Source of the DNA: Bog-1198 sp963727045
GTDB taxonomy: Bacteria > Pseudomonadota > Gammaproteobacteria > Steroidobacterales > Steroidobacteraceae
Assembly (NCBI GenBank): GCA_963727045.1
Contig: CAVSES010000001.1
Coordinates: 1,612,001-1,676,000 of the forward strand
DNA length: 64,000 bases
Direction: 5' to 3'
Part shown: in pieces, positions 51,080 to 63,376 of the stretch
How positions within the stretch are numbered: the first letter of the stretch is position 1
Layout: each line of letters begins with the position of its first letter
Position numbers and translations under genes: made by a program
Notes under the pieces: generated by a model
Databases searched by the model: none
What the model was told of the DNA's origin: nothing
The model's input: the letters and a program-made list of their open reading frames with translations, nothing else

Positions 51080-53890
51080 ATGGATCTCAAGCGTCACGCA
51101 TCCACTGTGACCGCCCTGCTGAAGGCCGCCGGCGCGCGCGCGCGCGCAATGTTTCCCCTGGGGAATATCCACCGCGCGCCTCAGCATTTCGCTGGCGGCG
51201 GTCGCGGTGCTCGGCGCTGCAGCGAACATGATCGCTGAGGAAAGCGTGTCCATCATTCGAAATAAGCATACCTGCACCCGAATTGCAGGCGCCCAGCAGT
51301 TTCTTTGCTTCGCTCCGCCCGCCGACGGATCAACGGAGCGCGCGATGCCGGGCGCGGCCCGCGCTAGCGCGCCGGGCAGTGCCAGCATCGAAGTTCTGCG
51401 GACGGACGGTCGAGCGCTTCGAACGCGCGAGCGAATCGCGCGCCGACATCAATTCGGCGGCCAACGAGGCCGAGTTCCTTTCCGCCGCGGCGGCGCTGCA
51501 CAACTCGCCGCTCGACTACGGGCGCTCGCCGGACGCCGTACAGTCCGCAGCGGTCGACGGCCCGGCGGCGGAGTTCCTCAGCCCGCGGGGAGTCCCCGGC
51601 AACACACGGCGGATCAGCGACGCGCCGCGCGCCTTGAACACTCCGGGCACCTGCAGGCGCTCAACGACAGGATGCAGCAATCGCTCGACAGAGGCTGGAA
51701 AATATTCGGGCGGGTCATCGCCCGGCAGTCGTTGCTGAAATTGCGCACGCAGCTCGATGAGATCCGGAAGCATTCCGAAAGCATCGTGTCGGGCGATGCG
51801 GTCAGCGCCGGAGACATCGATCTTCTTGCCGTCAGCGAGAATGCGTTCGCGGTGACCCTGGATGTGAATCGCAAGAGTTTGCAGAAATCAGAGGGTGCGC
51901 CGTGGATTTGGGGCATGCAAGACAATATTTCATTCACTGGTGGCCCTGCGTGAATCCTTGTATTCGTTGAACAATCGATTCGATGACGAAGTTCGCCGAT
52001 TCTCCCGCGCCCACACCATGCCGTCCGCCGCCATCACCGGCGTATCGGAAACGAGCGAAGCCGCCGCCGCGTCCCCGGCCCCGCCAGCGCCAGCGCTCGC
52101 ACGGTTGCAGTCGACGGGCGCCACCCCGGCGCCGCCGGGCGACACCGCGGCGGCGCCGGAGGCACCGTCGCGCGATGAAACCGTGGCGCCGCTGTCCTCG
52201 ATCGCAGCGCACACTACCTCATGGTGGTGACTGCGATCGTCATCTCGTTCATCACGGCGATCTCGATCGCCACCGTGCGCGCCGTGCTGACGCCGGTGCG
52301 CCGGATCCTCAGGGCGACGGCGCAGGTGGCGAAGGGCGACATGCAGGTGCGGGTGCCGCGCGGCGGCATCAGGGAACTCGACACCCTGGCCGGCGCGTTC
52401 AACGGCATGGCGGGGAAACTGGCCAAGCCCAACGCTTGAGCCGCAGCCAACAGGAAAGCCTCGAGGAAACCGTCCTGCAGCGCACCCACAAGCTGCAACA
52501 GCTCGCACAGCAGGATCCTCTGACGTCGCTGCCGAATCGCCGGCACCTGTCGACGCTGCTGAATGCGGCGATCGAGGCGCGCGAACCGGGAGAACCGCTG
52601 CCTGGGCGTGTATTTTCTCGACATCGACAACTTCAAGAACTTCAACGACAGCCAGGGGCACGTATTCGGAGATCGCGTCCTCATGAGCGTAGCCAATCGA
52701 CTCGAAGAAATCGCCGACGGCCTGGGATTCGTGGCCCGACCTGGGGGGCGACGAGTTCACTTTCGTGTACGAGGGCGCCAGCTCGATTGCAGCCATCCAG
52801 GCCACGGGCTGGGACCTCGTTCACGCGTTTCAGAAACCGGTGTCCGTCGATGGCCGGGAAATCAGCATCAGCACGAGCGTCGGTGCGAGCGGGTTTCCGG
52901 AACACGGAGGCGACGCGGAAGGACTGCTGCGGGCCGCCGATTCGGCGCTGTTCCGCGCGAAGGAGCTGGGCCGGGGCCAACTTGCCCTGTTCACGCCGGA
53001 ACTGACCGAAACCGCCGCGAGCCGCTTTTCGATCGAGCAGGGATTGCGGCGCGCCATCGAAAATTCGCAATTCGAACTTGCGTACCAGCCTGAAATCAAT
53101 CTTGCGGATTCGCAGGCGTGCATCAGTGGAGAAGCCCTTGGCTGCGCTGGCGCATGCCGGACGGACGGGTGGGCCAAGCCCCGGTGAATTCCTGGCGGTC
53201 GCGGAACAATCCGGCCTCATATTGGAAATAAACAACTGGGTTTTGCGGACCGCGTTGCGCAATGTAGCCCGGTGGCATCACGGCGAATGGCCGGAGACGA
53301 GCTGCGTCGCGGTCGCAACATATCCGCGCGCCAGCTGCTCGATCAGCGCTTCGTCGATCAACTCCTGGCGCTCCTGCTCGAATACAAACGGCTGCCCGCC
53401 AGCTGCATCGAACTCGAGTTGGACGGAAATGGTGATTGCAGACCGGCCCAGGCACGATTGCGGCGCTTCGCGTCCTGCAATCCGCGGGCGTCGGGATCGC
53501 TCTGGATGATTTCGGCACCGGATACTCCTCGCTCACGTCATTGGAACAATTGCCGCTGTCGCGAATCAAATTGGATCGTAGTCTGATCGCTGGCATCGAC
53601 CAGGAGCACGCGATCGGCCGCGATCGCCCGCGCGATCATCGATCTCTGCGAGGGTTTGGGACTTCCCGTCACCGCCGAAGGAGTCGAGCGGCCGGAACAA
53701 TTCGCATGGCTGATGGGCTGCAGGGACATGTTTTCAGGGCTACCTGTTGTGCGACGCCGTCCCGTTCGCGCAAGTGCTGCCGGTGAAGGCCTCGGCCGCG
53801 AACAAAATGCAGGATCTCATGCTGTCGCTTGCAGAACAGCCTCCCCGGCGTGTGCCGCTGCCCATCCGTTCGGGCAGCGTCGGGCGCTGA
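51080..53890 (+). CDS. Membrane GGDEF-EAL protein with HAMP domain (frameshifted)
   Basis: About 930 residues. N-terminal helix (STARLSISLAAVAVLGAAAN), a large outer region to about 52200, second helix VVTAIVISFITAISIATV, HAMP (LTPVRRILRATAQVAKGDMQ), diguanylate cyclase domain (DPLTSLPNRRHLSTLL, FLDIDNFKNFNDSQGH, intact GGDEF), then an EAL domain (LAYQPEINLAD, GEAL with LRWRMPDG in the next frame, NISARQLLD, DDFGTGYSSLTSL, TAEGVERPEQF). Catalytic motifs of both domains are recognisable. At least ten frame changes. AAGGCCTCGGCCGCG near 53792 lies in the final frame that ends at 53890. Ligand unknown. Confidence 0.75.
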
Positions 53891-54130
53891 TCCGGCGGTA
53901 TCGTCCCGCCCCTTGCGGGGCTACAATGGAACAGCGCCCGACGTGTCATTCGCTGAACGCTCGGCTGGGGACTGCGCGCAAGTTTTTTCGACCGATTTTT
54001 TCGAGAGATTACCGAGAACCGATAAGGTCATCCCCTTACAGCCTAATTCCACCGCCCGTGGCACGGTTATGCCCGGCACGGACGGATTCTGCATCATGAA
54101 TACGTCAACCATTCTAGAAGGATATCCCAC
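53891..54130 (+). promoter_or_regulatory. Leader of the aldehyde dehydrogenase gene with a sigma-54-like element
   Basis: 240 bases between the GGDEF-EAL protein and the aldehyde dehydrogenase, without a supportable gene. TGGCACGGTTATGC at 54059-54072 resembles the sigma-54 consensus TGGCACG-N4-TTGC, but the GC doublet is one base too close to the GG doublet. Given the one-base deletions in this region a true site could have lost a base. Distance to the start codon (about 59 bases) is reasonable. Weak evidence. Confidence 0.25.
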
Positions 54131-55715
54131 ATGAGTTCCGCCCAAGTACGGCCGGTGAGTGCGACGCTCCGCGGGCCGGTTCGGTATTCGCGAAAGCGCC
54201 TCGTTCGCGGCGCACTTGAAGACGCTCGAGCGCAAGATTCCTCTTCATTCGCGCTACGAGAATTTTATCGGCGGCAAATGGGTGGCGCCGGTCAAAGGGC
54301 GGGTACTTCGACGTAGTCTCCCCAATGACTGGGAGGTATCTATCAGCTCGCCCGCTCGAAGGCCGAGAACGTGGAGCTCGCGATCGACGCGGCGCATGCC
54401 GCCGCGGACGCGTGGGGCCGCACGGCGGTCGCCGAGCGAGCGCGCATTCTCAACCGGATCGCCGACCGGATCGAACAATACCTGCCGTTCCTCGTCGCCG
54501 TCGAGACCAACGACAACGGCAAGCCGATTCGCGAAACCAATCTCGCCGACATGCCGCTGGCGGTCGATCATTTCCGCTATTTCGCGAGCTGCGTGCGCGC
54601 GCAAGAGGGTTCGCTCGGCGAACTCGACGCGGAGACGGTCGCCTACCATATCCACGAACCGCTCGGCGTCGTCGGCCAGATCATCCCCTGGAACTTCCCG
54701 ATACTGATGGCGGCCTGGAAGCTCGCGCCCGCGCTGGCCGCGGGCAATGCGGTGGTGATCAAACCGGCCGAGCAGACGCCGATGTCGCATGCTGTTGGTG
54801 GCCGAGCTAATGCACCGACATTTTGCCGCCGGGCGTTCTGAACATCGTCAACGGGTTCGGCCTCGAGGCGGGCAAGCCGCTCGCGACCAATCCGCGCATC
54901 GACAAGATCGCCTTCACCGGCGAAACGACCACCGGCCGGCTGATCATGCAGTACGCCTCCGAGAACATCATTCCCGTAACGCTGGAATTGGGTGGCAAGT
55001 CGCCGAACATCTTCTTCGCCGACGTGATGCGCGAGGACGACGATTTCGTGGACAAGGCGCTCGAAGGCTCGTCATGTTCGCCTCAACCAGGGCGAGGTGT
55101 GCACCTGTCCGTCGCGGGCGCTGGTGCAGGGCTCGATCTACGACCGGTTCATGGAGCGCGCGGTCAAGCGGGTCGAGAAGCCATCAGGCAGGGCGATCCG
55201 TTCGAAATGAGCACGCTGATCGGCGCCCAGGCGTCCAACGATCAATACGAGAAATCCTGTCTACATCGACATCGGCAAAAGGAAGGCGCAAAGGTGCTGG
55301 CCGGCGGCGCGCCAACAAGTTGCCGGGCGAACTCGCCGGCGGCTACTACATCAAGCCGACGGTGTTCAAGGGCCACAACAAGATGCGGGTGTTCCAGGAG
55401 GAGATCTTCGGGCCCGTGGTGTCGGTCACGACGTTCGACACGCCGGAGCAGCGCTCGACATCGCGAACGACACGGTGTACGGTTGGGCGCCGGCATCTGG
55501 ACCCGGGACCTGAATACCGCATACCGGTTCGGCAGTGGCATCAAGGCCGGACGCGTGTGGACCAACTGCTATCACGCGTATCCGGCGCACGCCGCTTCGG
55601 CGGATACAAGAAATCCGGTATCGGCCGCGAGACGCACAAGATGATGCTGGACCATTACCAGCAGACGAAAAACGTGCTGGTGAGCTACAGCACGAAGGCG
55701 CTTGGCTTCTTTTAA
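54131..55715 (+). CDS. Aldehyde dehydrogenase, acetaldehyde/ExaC-like group (frameshifted)
   Basis: NAD-dependent oxidation of an aldehyde, probably acetaldehyde given the adjacent acetyl-CoA synthetase. About 510 residues: LHSRYENFIGGKWVAPVKG, LAIDAAHAAADAWGRTAVAE, IIPWNFPILMAAWKLAPALA, KPAEQTPMS, FTGETTTGRLIM, VTLELGGKSPNIFFADV, catalytic cysteine in NQGEVCTCPSRAL (read in a shifted frame), EEIFGPVVSVTTF and a FGGYKKSGIGRETHKMML tail. Breaks near 54190, 54320, 54790, 54830, 55070, 55120, 55255, 55310, 55455 and 55590. Followed after 27 bases by acs. Confidence 0.85.
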
Positions 55716-55742
55716 AAAGAAATTTTGATGAAGGGGGCGTGC

Positions 55743-57721
<1,979 letters not shown>

Positions 57722-58255
57722 GTTCGAACCAGAAATTCATCCAGCCCAGGTGGTCGCCGAGCGCTTCCTCATACAGCGAGGCGCACGTGGCGCGGGGAAT
57801 CAGAATGGAGGCATCCGACGGCCCGGCGCGGGTGGTGAATTGCGCACCGAATTTTCGCGCGACGTTCTGCATCGCGTGATTGTCCGCGAGGCAATCGATG
57901 TGCACCTCCAGCGCCGCGCGGTTGCGGGCGACGACGAGCGCACGATGCAGCAACTCCGTAGCGACCCCCTGCTCCTGCCATGGGGTCTAGACTGCGATGG
58001 CCACCTCGCAGGACATCGTCGACATGCCATTGAAGTGCACTTCGGCGGATCCGCGCAGCACGCCCGTATCGAAGCAACCGATAACCATTGTTCTAAACGA
58101 ATTGATGCCTTCGCAATGCTCACGAACCGACGAATCGCCGATCGCACCCATGAACCGAGAAACGCTCTCGCCGGGCGTCAAACGGTCCAGATGTCCGCGT
58201 AGTTTGGCTGCCTCGCTGGGGAGAAGTTTGCGAAACGTGAGACCGCAGGCCAGCG

Positions 58256-59425
58256 TCAACGCTCCACCGCCAGCGCGACGCCCATGCCGCCGCCGATGCA
58301 CAGGCTGGCGAGACCCTTCTTGCGCGTCGCGCCGGATCATTTCGTGCAGCAGCGTCACCAGGATGCGGCAGCCGGAGGCGCCGATCGGATGGCCGATGGC
58401 GATGGCGCCGCCGTTGACGTTGATCTTCTCCGTGTCCCACTCCATCTGGCGATTCACCGCGATCGCCTGCGCGGCGAACGCCTCGTTGATTTCCATCAGG
58501 TCGAGATCGGGGACTCCAGCCGGCCTTCTTCAGGCACAGCTGGCTCGCCGGCACCGGACCCATGCCCATGATCTTCGGATCGACGCCAGCGGACGAATAG
58601 GCGCGGATCGCGCCAAGGGTTTCAGACCCAGCTCCTCGCCCTGCGCGCCGACATCATGATCACCGCCGCGGCGCCATCGTTGATGCCCGAGGCATTGCCC
58701 GCGGTCACCGTGCCGTCCTTGCTGAACGCGGGCTTAGATCGCCGAGCGCCTCAGCCGTGGTGCCGGCGCGGATGTATTCGTCCGCTGTCGAACAAAGTGG
58801 CGCCCTTGCGCGGACGATTTCGAGCGGGCACGATTTCGTCCTTGAACCTGCCCGCCTTCTGCGCGGCCTCGGCCTTCTGCTGCGAAGCGGCCGCGAACTC
58901 GTCCTGCTCGCGCGCGCGAAACGCCGTATTGCTTGGCGACGTTCTCGGCGGTGACGCCCATATGGTAGTTGTTGTACACGTCCCACAGGCCGTCGACGAT
59001 CATGCTGTCGATGAGCTTGGCGTCGCCCATGCGAAAGCCGTCGCGCGAACCCTGCAGCACGTGCGGCGAGGCGCTCATGTTTTCCTGTCCGCCGGCGATG
59101 ATGATGTCGGCATCGCCGCCTTGATCGCCTGCGCGGCGAGATGCGTCGCCTTGAGCCCGCTGCCGCACACCTTGTTGACGGTCATCGCCGGAACCATGTC
59201 CGGCAGACCGGCGCGGATCAGCGCCTGGCGCGCCGGATTCTGGCCGACGCCCGCGGTCAGCACCTGGCCCATGATGACCTCGGAGATCTGCTCCGGCTTC
59301 AGCCGGCGCGTCAGCAGCGCCTTGATGACGTGCGCGCCCAGATCGGCCGCCGGCACCTTGGCGATGGAACCGTTGAATTTGCCGACCGCGGAGCGCGCGG
59401 CGGCGGTGATCACGACATCGTTCAT
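58256..59425 (-). CDS. Acetyl-CoA C-acetyltransferase (thiolase, frameshifted)
   Basis: Condenses two acetyl-CoA to acetoacetyl-CoA, the entry to polyhydroxybutyrate, or acts in reverse. About 390 residues: MNDVVITAAARSAVGKFNGS, active cysteine in TVNKVCGSGLKATHLAA, ADIIIAGGQENMSASPHVL, HMGVTAENVAKQYG, NEAFAAQAIAVNRQME, GHPIGASGCRILVTLLHEMI and the CIGGGMGVALAVER end, read in a shifted frame to the TGA at 58256. Breaks near 59115, 58925, 58735, 58510 and 58320. The phasin gene lies 63 bases upstream on the same strand, which favours a PhaA role. Confidence 0.88.
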
Positions 59426-59488
59426 TGCCGTCCCTCCCCCGATAAAAGGTGCCGAGGCGCGGGCACCTTACGGTGCCCGCGCCGGTTG

Positions 59489-59889
59489 TCAGCTCATCTT
59501 CTTTTTGGCCGGCGCAGCCGCCTTGACGGTGTTTGCGGCGGCCTTGTTCGCCTCTGCAGCAACCTTGACAGCCGGCTCCTTGGCTGTTTCGACGAGCCAT
59601 CTCCGCATCGGTTGCCAGGGAGACGAACTCCTCCGTCTGTGCGCGCAGCTTCTCGCCGAGCGCCGTGGTGAGTCCACCTGCTTTGAAACAAAGTCAGCGG
59701 TGTCTGCGCATCCAGCGCCGCCTTGGCTTGCGCCAGGCCCCACTCCAAATAGTCGCCGGCGACGTCGTATTGGTAACGGCCGACTCGGTCGAGCGCCTTG
59801 ACGCCTTCCTGCTGCGCCTTTATCGCCGGCGCGAATGCGCTCCGGTAACTGTCGAATATGCTCTTCGGATCGAAAGTGGTGTCGCTCAT
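59489..59889 (-). CDS. Phasin family protein (frameshifted)
   Basis: About 130 residues, Ala- and Lys-rich and helical: MSDTTFDPKSIFDSYRSAFA, IKAQQEGVKALDRVGRYQYD, VAGDYLEWGLAQAKAALDAQ, DFVSKQVD, then an Ala/Lys tail with VKVAAEANKAAANTVKAA. Phasins coat polyhydroxyalkanoate granules. Breaks near 59695 and 59600. The ATG at 59889 gives the usual start. The first gene of a phasin-thiolase unit; no phaB or phaC is in the window. Confidence 0.8.
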
Positions 59890-60095
59890 GTGGGTTTCTA
59901 AAAATAGATCTCGGGTGTTCTGAAAATAGCGAATTTGTATGCAGCGCAAGAGAACCTGATGGCACGTATTAGTTGGATTAAATAAGTTTTGTTACAAATT
60001 GTAATATATATATTTTTATATATATCCCCACCGAGATAGATGCACAGCTTTATATTGCGACGCAGGAGAATTCTACGTGCAGTTTTAGAGCGGTG
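59890..60095 (-). other. AT-rich intergenic region upstream of the phasin gene
   Basis: 206 bases between recJ and the phasin gene with a strongly AT-rich core at about 59980-60030 (runs of TATATA and TTTTTATATATA), in an otherwise GC-rich window. It must hold the phasin promoter and perhaps the end of the recJ transcript. Several -10-like hexamers can be picked out in such sequence, so none is named. Confidence 0.5.
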
Positions 60096-61819
60096 TCAGG
60101 CGAGCTTCAGATGCTGACAATTCAATTGCACGCGCTCGATGCCACGGGACTCGTTGATCTCGAGGCGGTATGCGACGCGCACGCAGGCGCCGCTGCGCAG
60201 CAGCGGATCCTCCGCGGTTCCACCGACGTACCCAAAGGCAATCGCTTCGATGGGTTCGCCGCCGACGGTCTGCCCGCCCCGTTCCCCGCCCTGCGTACCT
60301 TTGAGCTGCATTTTCAGATGCTTGCCGCCGACGACTCGCGCATCCAGGATTTGGAAATCTCCGTCGAAGACGGGCTCCGGAAACCCCTGTCCCCAAGGGC
60401 CGGCGCCGCGCAGAACGCGCGCGGTGTCGAGCGAGAGCTCGGCGCGACAAGCTCGCCGTCGGAGTGGATCACGCCCGACAGCGAATCGACGTCGGTGCGC
60501 GCCGCTATTCTGCGGCAAAGGCGGCGCTGAACGCCTCCAAGTTCATCTCCCGCAGGCTCAAGCCGGCAGCCATGGCGTGGCCGCCGAATTTGTCGATGAG
60601 ACCGGGATGACGGGCGGCGATGCGTCGAGCACATCGCGAATGTTGATGCCGGAGACCGAGCGTGCAGATCCGCGCAGAGAACCGTCCTCCGCGCGCGCGA
60701 AGGCGATGACCGGCCGATTAAGGCGGTCCTTGATGCTGCCCGCGACCAGACCCACGACACCCTGGTGCCAGCTATCATCGAATAGACACAGCCCCAGCGA
60801 TTTCTCGCCGGTGCCATCGAAGCGCACGGCGGCCGCGATTTCGAGCGCCTCGATCTGCATGCGCTGCTCGATTTCGCGCCGTTCCTCGTTGAGCTTGGCG
60901 AGCTGCCCGCCAGCCGTTCCGCTTCGGCCGGATCGTCGGCGAGCAGGCAGGAAATGCCAACGCTCATGTCGGTGAACCGGCCGGCGGCGTTCAATCGCGG
61001 CGCGACCGCAAACCCGAAATCCGCCGCCCTGATCTCCCGGCCGCGGCCCGCCGATTGGAGCAACGCCCGAATACCGGGCACGGAGCGGCCCGGCGCGAAT
61101 CCGGCGCAGCCCCTGCGAAACCAAGACCCGGTTGTTGCGATCCAGTGGCACCATGTCGGCAACCGTCCCGAGCGCCACCAAATCGAGCAGATCGGCGACC
61201 CGAAATTCATAGCAAGCGACCCGCGAGCGCCGCAATGACGTAAAACGCGACCCCGACGCCGGCCAAGGCCGGACTCGCAAAGGCCGACCGCGAGATTGGG
61301 ATTGACGATGATCTGCGCCCGCGGCAGCAGCGCGCCGGGCAAGATGATGATCAGTGACCAGCACCGGAATGCCGAGTGCCCGCGCAGCCTCCACTCCCGC
61401 GATGCTGGACACGCCATTGTCGACGGTCATTATCAGAGAGGGTCTTCGCTCCGCCGCCTGCGCGACGATTTCCGGGGTGAGTCCGTAGCCAAAGCGGAAA
61501 CGATTGGGAACCAGAAAATCGACGTGCGCAAAATGCATGCCGCGCAAGCGCGCACCACGAGGGCGGTGCTGGTGGCGCCGTCCGCGTCGAAATCGCCGAT
61601 CACGAGGACCCGGCCCGCTCGGTGCGCTGCCAGCAGCTCCGCCGCCGCTTCGACCCCGTCGAGCGAACCCACGGGCAGGAGACGCTCCAGCGACAGATCC
61701 AATTCCGTATTGTTCTGAAGTCCGCGGGCCGCATACACGCGCTGCAGAACCGGATGCACCGCCGACGTCAAAGCGAAAGTAGCCGGCGGCGTGCGGCGCC
61801 TCATTTCAATCGCCTTCAC
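60096..61819 (-). CDS. recJ: Single-stranded-DNA-specific exonuclease RecJ (frameshifted)
   Basis: 5'-3' exonuclease of recombination and mismatch repair, about 570 residues. DHH phosphoesterase motifs: VLVIGDFDADGATSTALVVR, SLIMTVDNGVSSIAGVEAA and VTDHHLAR; then LVALGTVADMVPLDRNNR, FRVCGRAAIERRRP region, LGLCLFDDSWHQGVVGLVAG, VIAFARAEDGSLRGSARSV and a C-terminal OB domain ending VQLNCQHLKL. Breaks near 61515, 61290, 61120, 61060, 60920, 60600 and 60430. A GTG at 61819 overlaps the stop of the next gene; an ATG 15 bases in is the alternative start. Confidence 0.9.
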
Positions 61820-62738
61820 TGAATGATTCCCACCACGGCCGGCGCCGGCGCCATGCGCGCCAATTCCAGCGCCTGCTCACGCTGAAGCGTCGGTCGCCCG
61901 CGGACAGATCGAGTCCGCGAAGACGTGCCGAGCGCAAATCCGCGATCGCGCCGCCGAGCCAGCGCGACTCGGCGTCGCGCCAGGCACCGTGCCGGGCTCT
62001 GCGGCAATCACGACCACCCCGGATGCGGCGGTGTCCGACCGCGCGTCGCGTCGATACCGGGCGACCTGGCCTGAGTCAAAGGCTGGAACAGCGGATCGTC
62101 TCCCGCCGTCCATCCGTCGACCACGGGCAACTGTTCACGGCGCGGTCCCCCGCCCCACAGCCACAGCCCGCTGACGCGGGCGCCACCGCCGGCGGCGGCT
62201 CTGGTTCACCGCATGATCGAACAGCCACATTTCGATTTCACTCATGAGCCGGCGCAGGCGTGCGGCATCCGCGCCCCTGGGCAAATCATCGTCGATCGGC
62301 CACGGAGTTCCTCGGGCGCGTCGGTCTCGACCCGCAGCGGCCGATCGAACACGCAAAGCAGCTCCCGACCCGCCCGACTTGAAGGCACACGCCGGCGCCG
62401 CCACGCGCGATTGAAATCGGCGGCGAACGCGCCGCCTCCGCCGGCTCGAGCGACAGAATGCCGTCGGCGGCATGTCGCACGTTGCTCATATCGGCCAGAC
62501 AATGCACGGGCGTCGCGATCAGACCCGGCGGCGGCTTCAACCGGGCCCCGATCGGCGCAAGCGCGGCGGCGGCAACGCCGGGCATGGCGGCGCTGCGGCG
62601 CGATGAGCGAAACGCGTCGTCGCGCCAATCGGTCACCGCACGGGCGCAGTCCGCGCGCGCGAGCAGCCGTTCGAGCAGCGGCGAGCGTTGCCGGCGGTGC
62701 GCCACGAGACGCGTGAATCGAAAGTAATGCGAGGGCAC
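61816..62738 (-). CDS. RpfE-like conserved protein next to recJ (frameshifted)
   Basis: About 305 residues rebuilt from several frames: SHYFRFTRLVAHRRQRSPLL, RADCARAVTDWRDDAFR, LIATPVHCLADMSNVRHAAD, GILSLEPAEA, REELLCVFDRPLRVETDAPEE region, RLRRLMSEIEMWLFDHAVN and a C-terminal Gly/Trp stretch (about 62160-62190) that reads L-W-x-W-G-G-G. This matches the family found beside recJ in Xanthomonas (RpfE), sometimes labelled phosphoglycerate mutase without biochemical support. Function unknown. Start is a GTG at 62738; stop overlaps the recJ start. Confidence 0.55.
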
Positions 62739-62773
62739 GAACGCTCCGGCGCGAATTTGAGTATCTTACGAAC

Positions 62774-63144
62774 ATGCGCTTCGCCCAGGACTCTAATTCA
62801 GCCGCTCGAACTCGATCCGCGCGTACGAGCCCGGCGAGATCCGATCAACGATGACGTATATCGCAGAGCCGTGATCGTCAGCGCGTCCATCGTGCTTGCG
62901 GCTGCCTGAGATTCGAAGCATGGAGGAACTCGGCGCGATCGACCCGCCACGGATCCTTGCGCTCGAACCGGAAGTGGTGTTGCTGGGAACGGGATCGCGC
63001 CAAATATTTCCCGCCGCCTCGTTCCGCGCTCGGTTTTTGAGCGCCGGCATTGGTTTCGAGGCCATGGATACGGGTGCGGCGTGCCGCACTTTCAATGTGC
63101 TCGTCGCCGAGCAACGGCGGGTCGCGGCATTGCTGTTCGTGTGA
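62774..63144 (+). CDS. Mth938-like domain protein (DUF498, frameshifted)
   Basis: About 122 residues: MRFAQDSNSAARTRSA start, INDDVYRRAVIVSASIVLAA in the second frame, and from about 62905 ILALEPEVVLLGTGSRQIFP and GIGFEAMDTGAACRTFNVLV in the third. This is the Mth938-like fold, related to the NDUFAF3 complex I assembly factor; the bacterial role is unknown. Breaks near 62815 and 62900. Divergent from the RpfE-like gene with 35 bases between starts. Confidence 0.8.
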
Positions 63145-63376
63145 CGTCGACAGAAGAAAATGGCAGGGCGCTTACGGTTCAAACGATCAATCTGGTATCG
63201 AGAATTATTCTTCTTCTTCTTGATCTTGTTACTCTTTTTTCCTCTGACCCCGTCTAATCGCAGCGCCCCGCAAATGGACTTTCCCGATCAGCGCACAGTT
63301 AAACACACGATTTGAGCGCCCGCAAGCGCGTGCACCGCGATCCTTGATGGATAGTAAAATATTTAAAATTAATTAG
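63145..63376. other. Intergenic region with pyrimidine and AT-rich tracts
   Basis: 232 bases between the Mth938-like gene and the end of nlpD, without a recognisable gene. On the plus strand there is a long T/C tract (about 63200-63245, repeated TTC followed by TTTTTT) and an AT-rich stretch at about 63350-63395. Both genes point towards it, so it should hold their terminators; no convincing GC stem next to a T-run was found. Confidence 0.5.

Noticed and set aside
51131..51148. Alternating GC run as a Z-DNA or repeat element
   Set aside because: It is short, lies within Arg/Ala codons of the GGDEF-EAL protein and coincides with a frame change, so a miscalled run is more likely.
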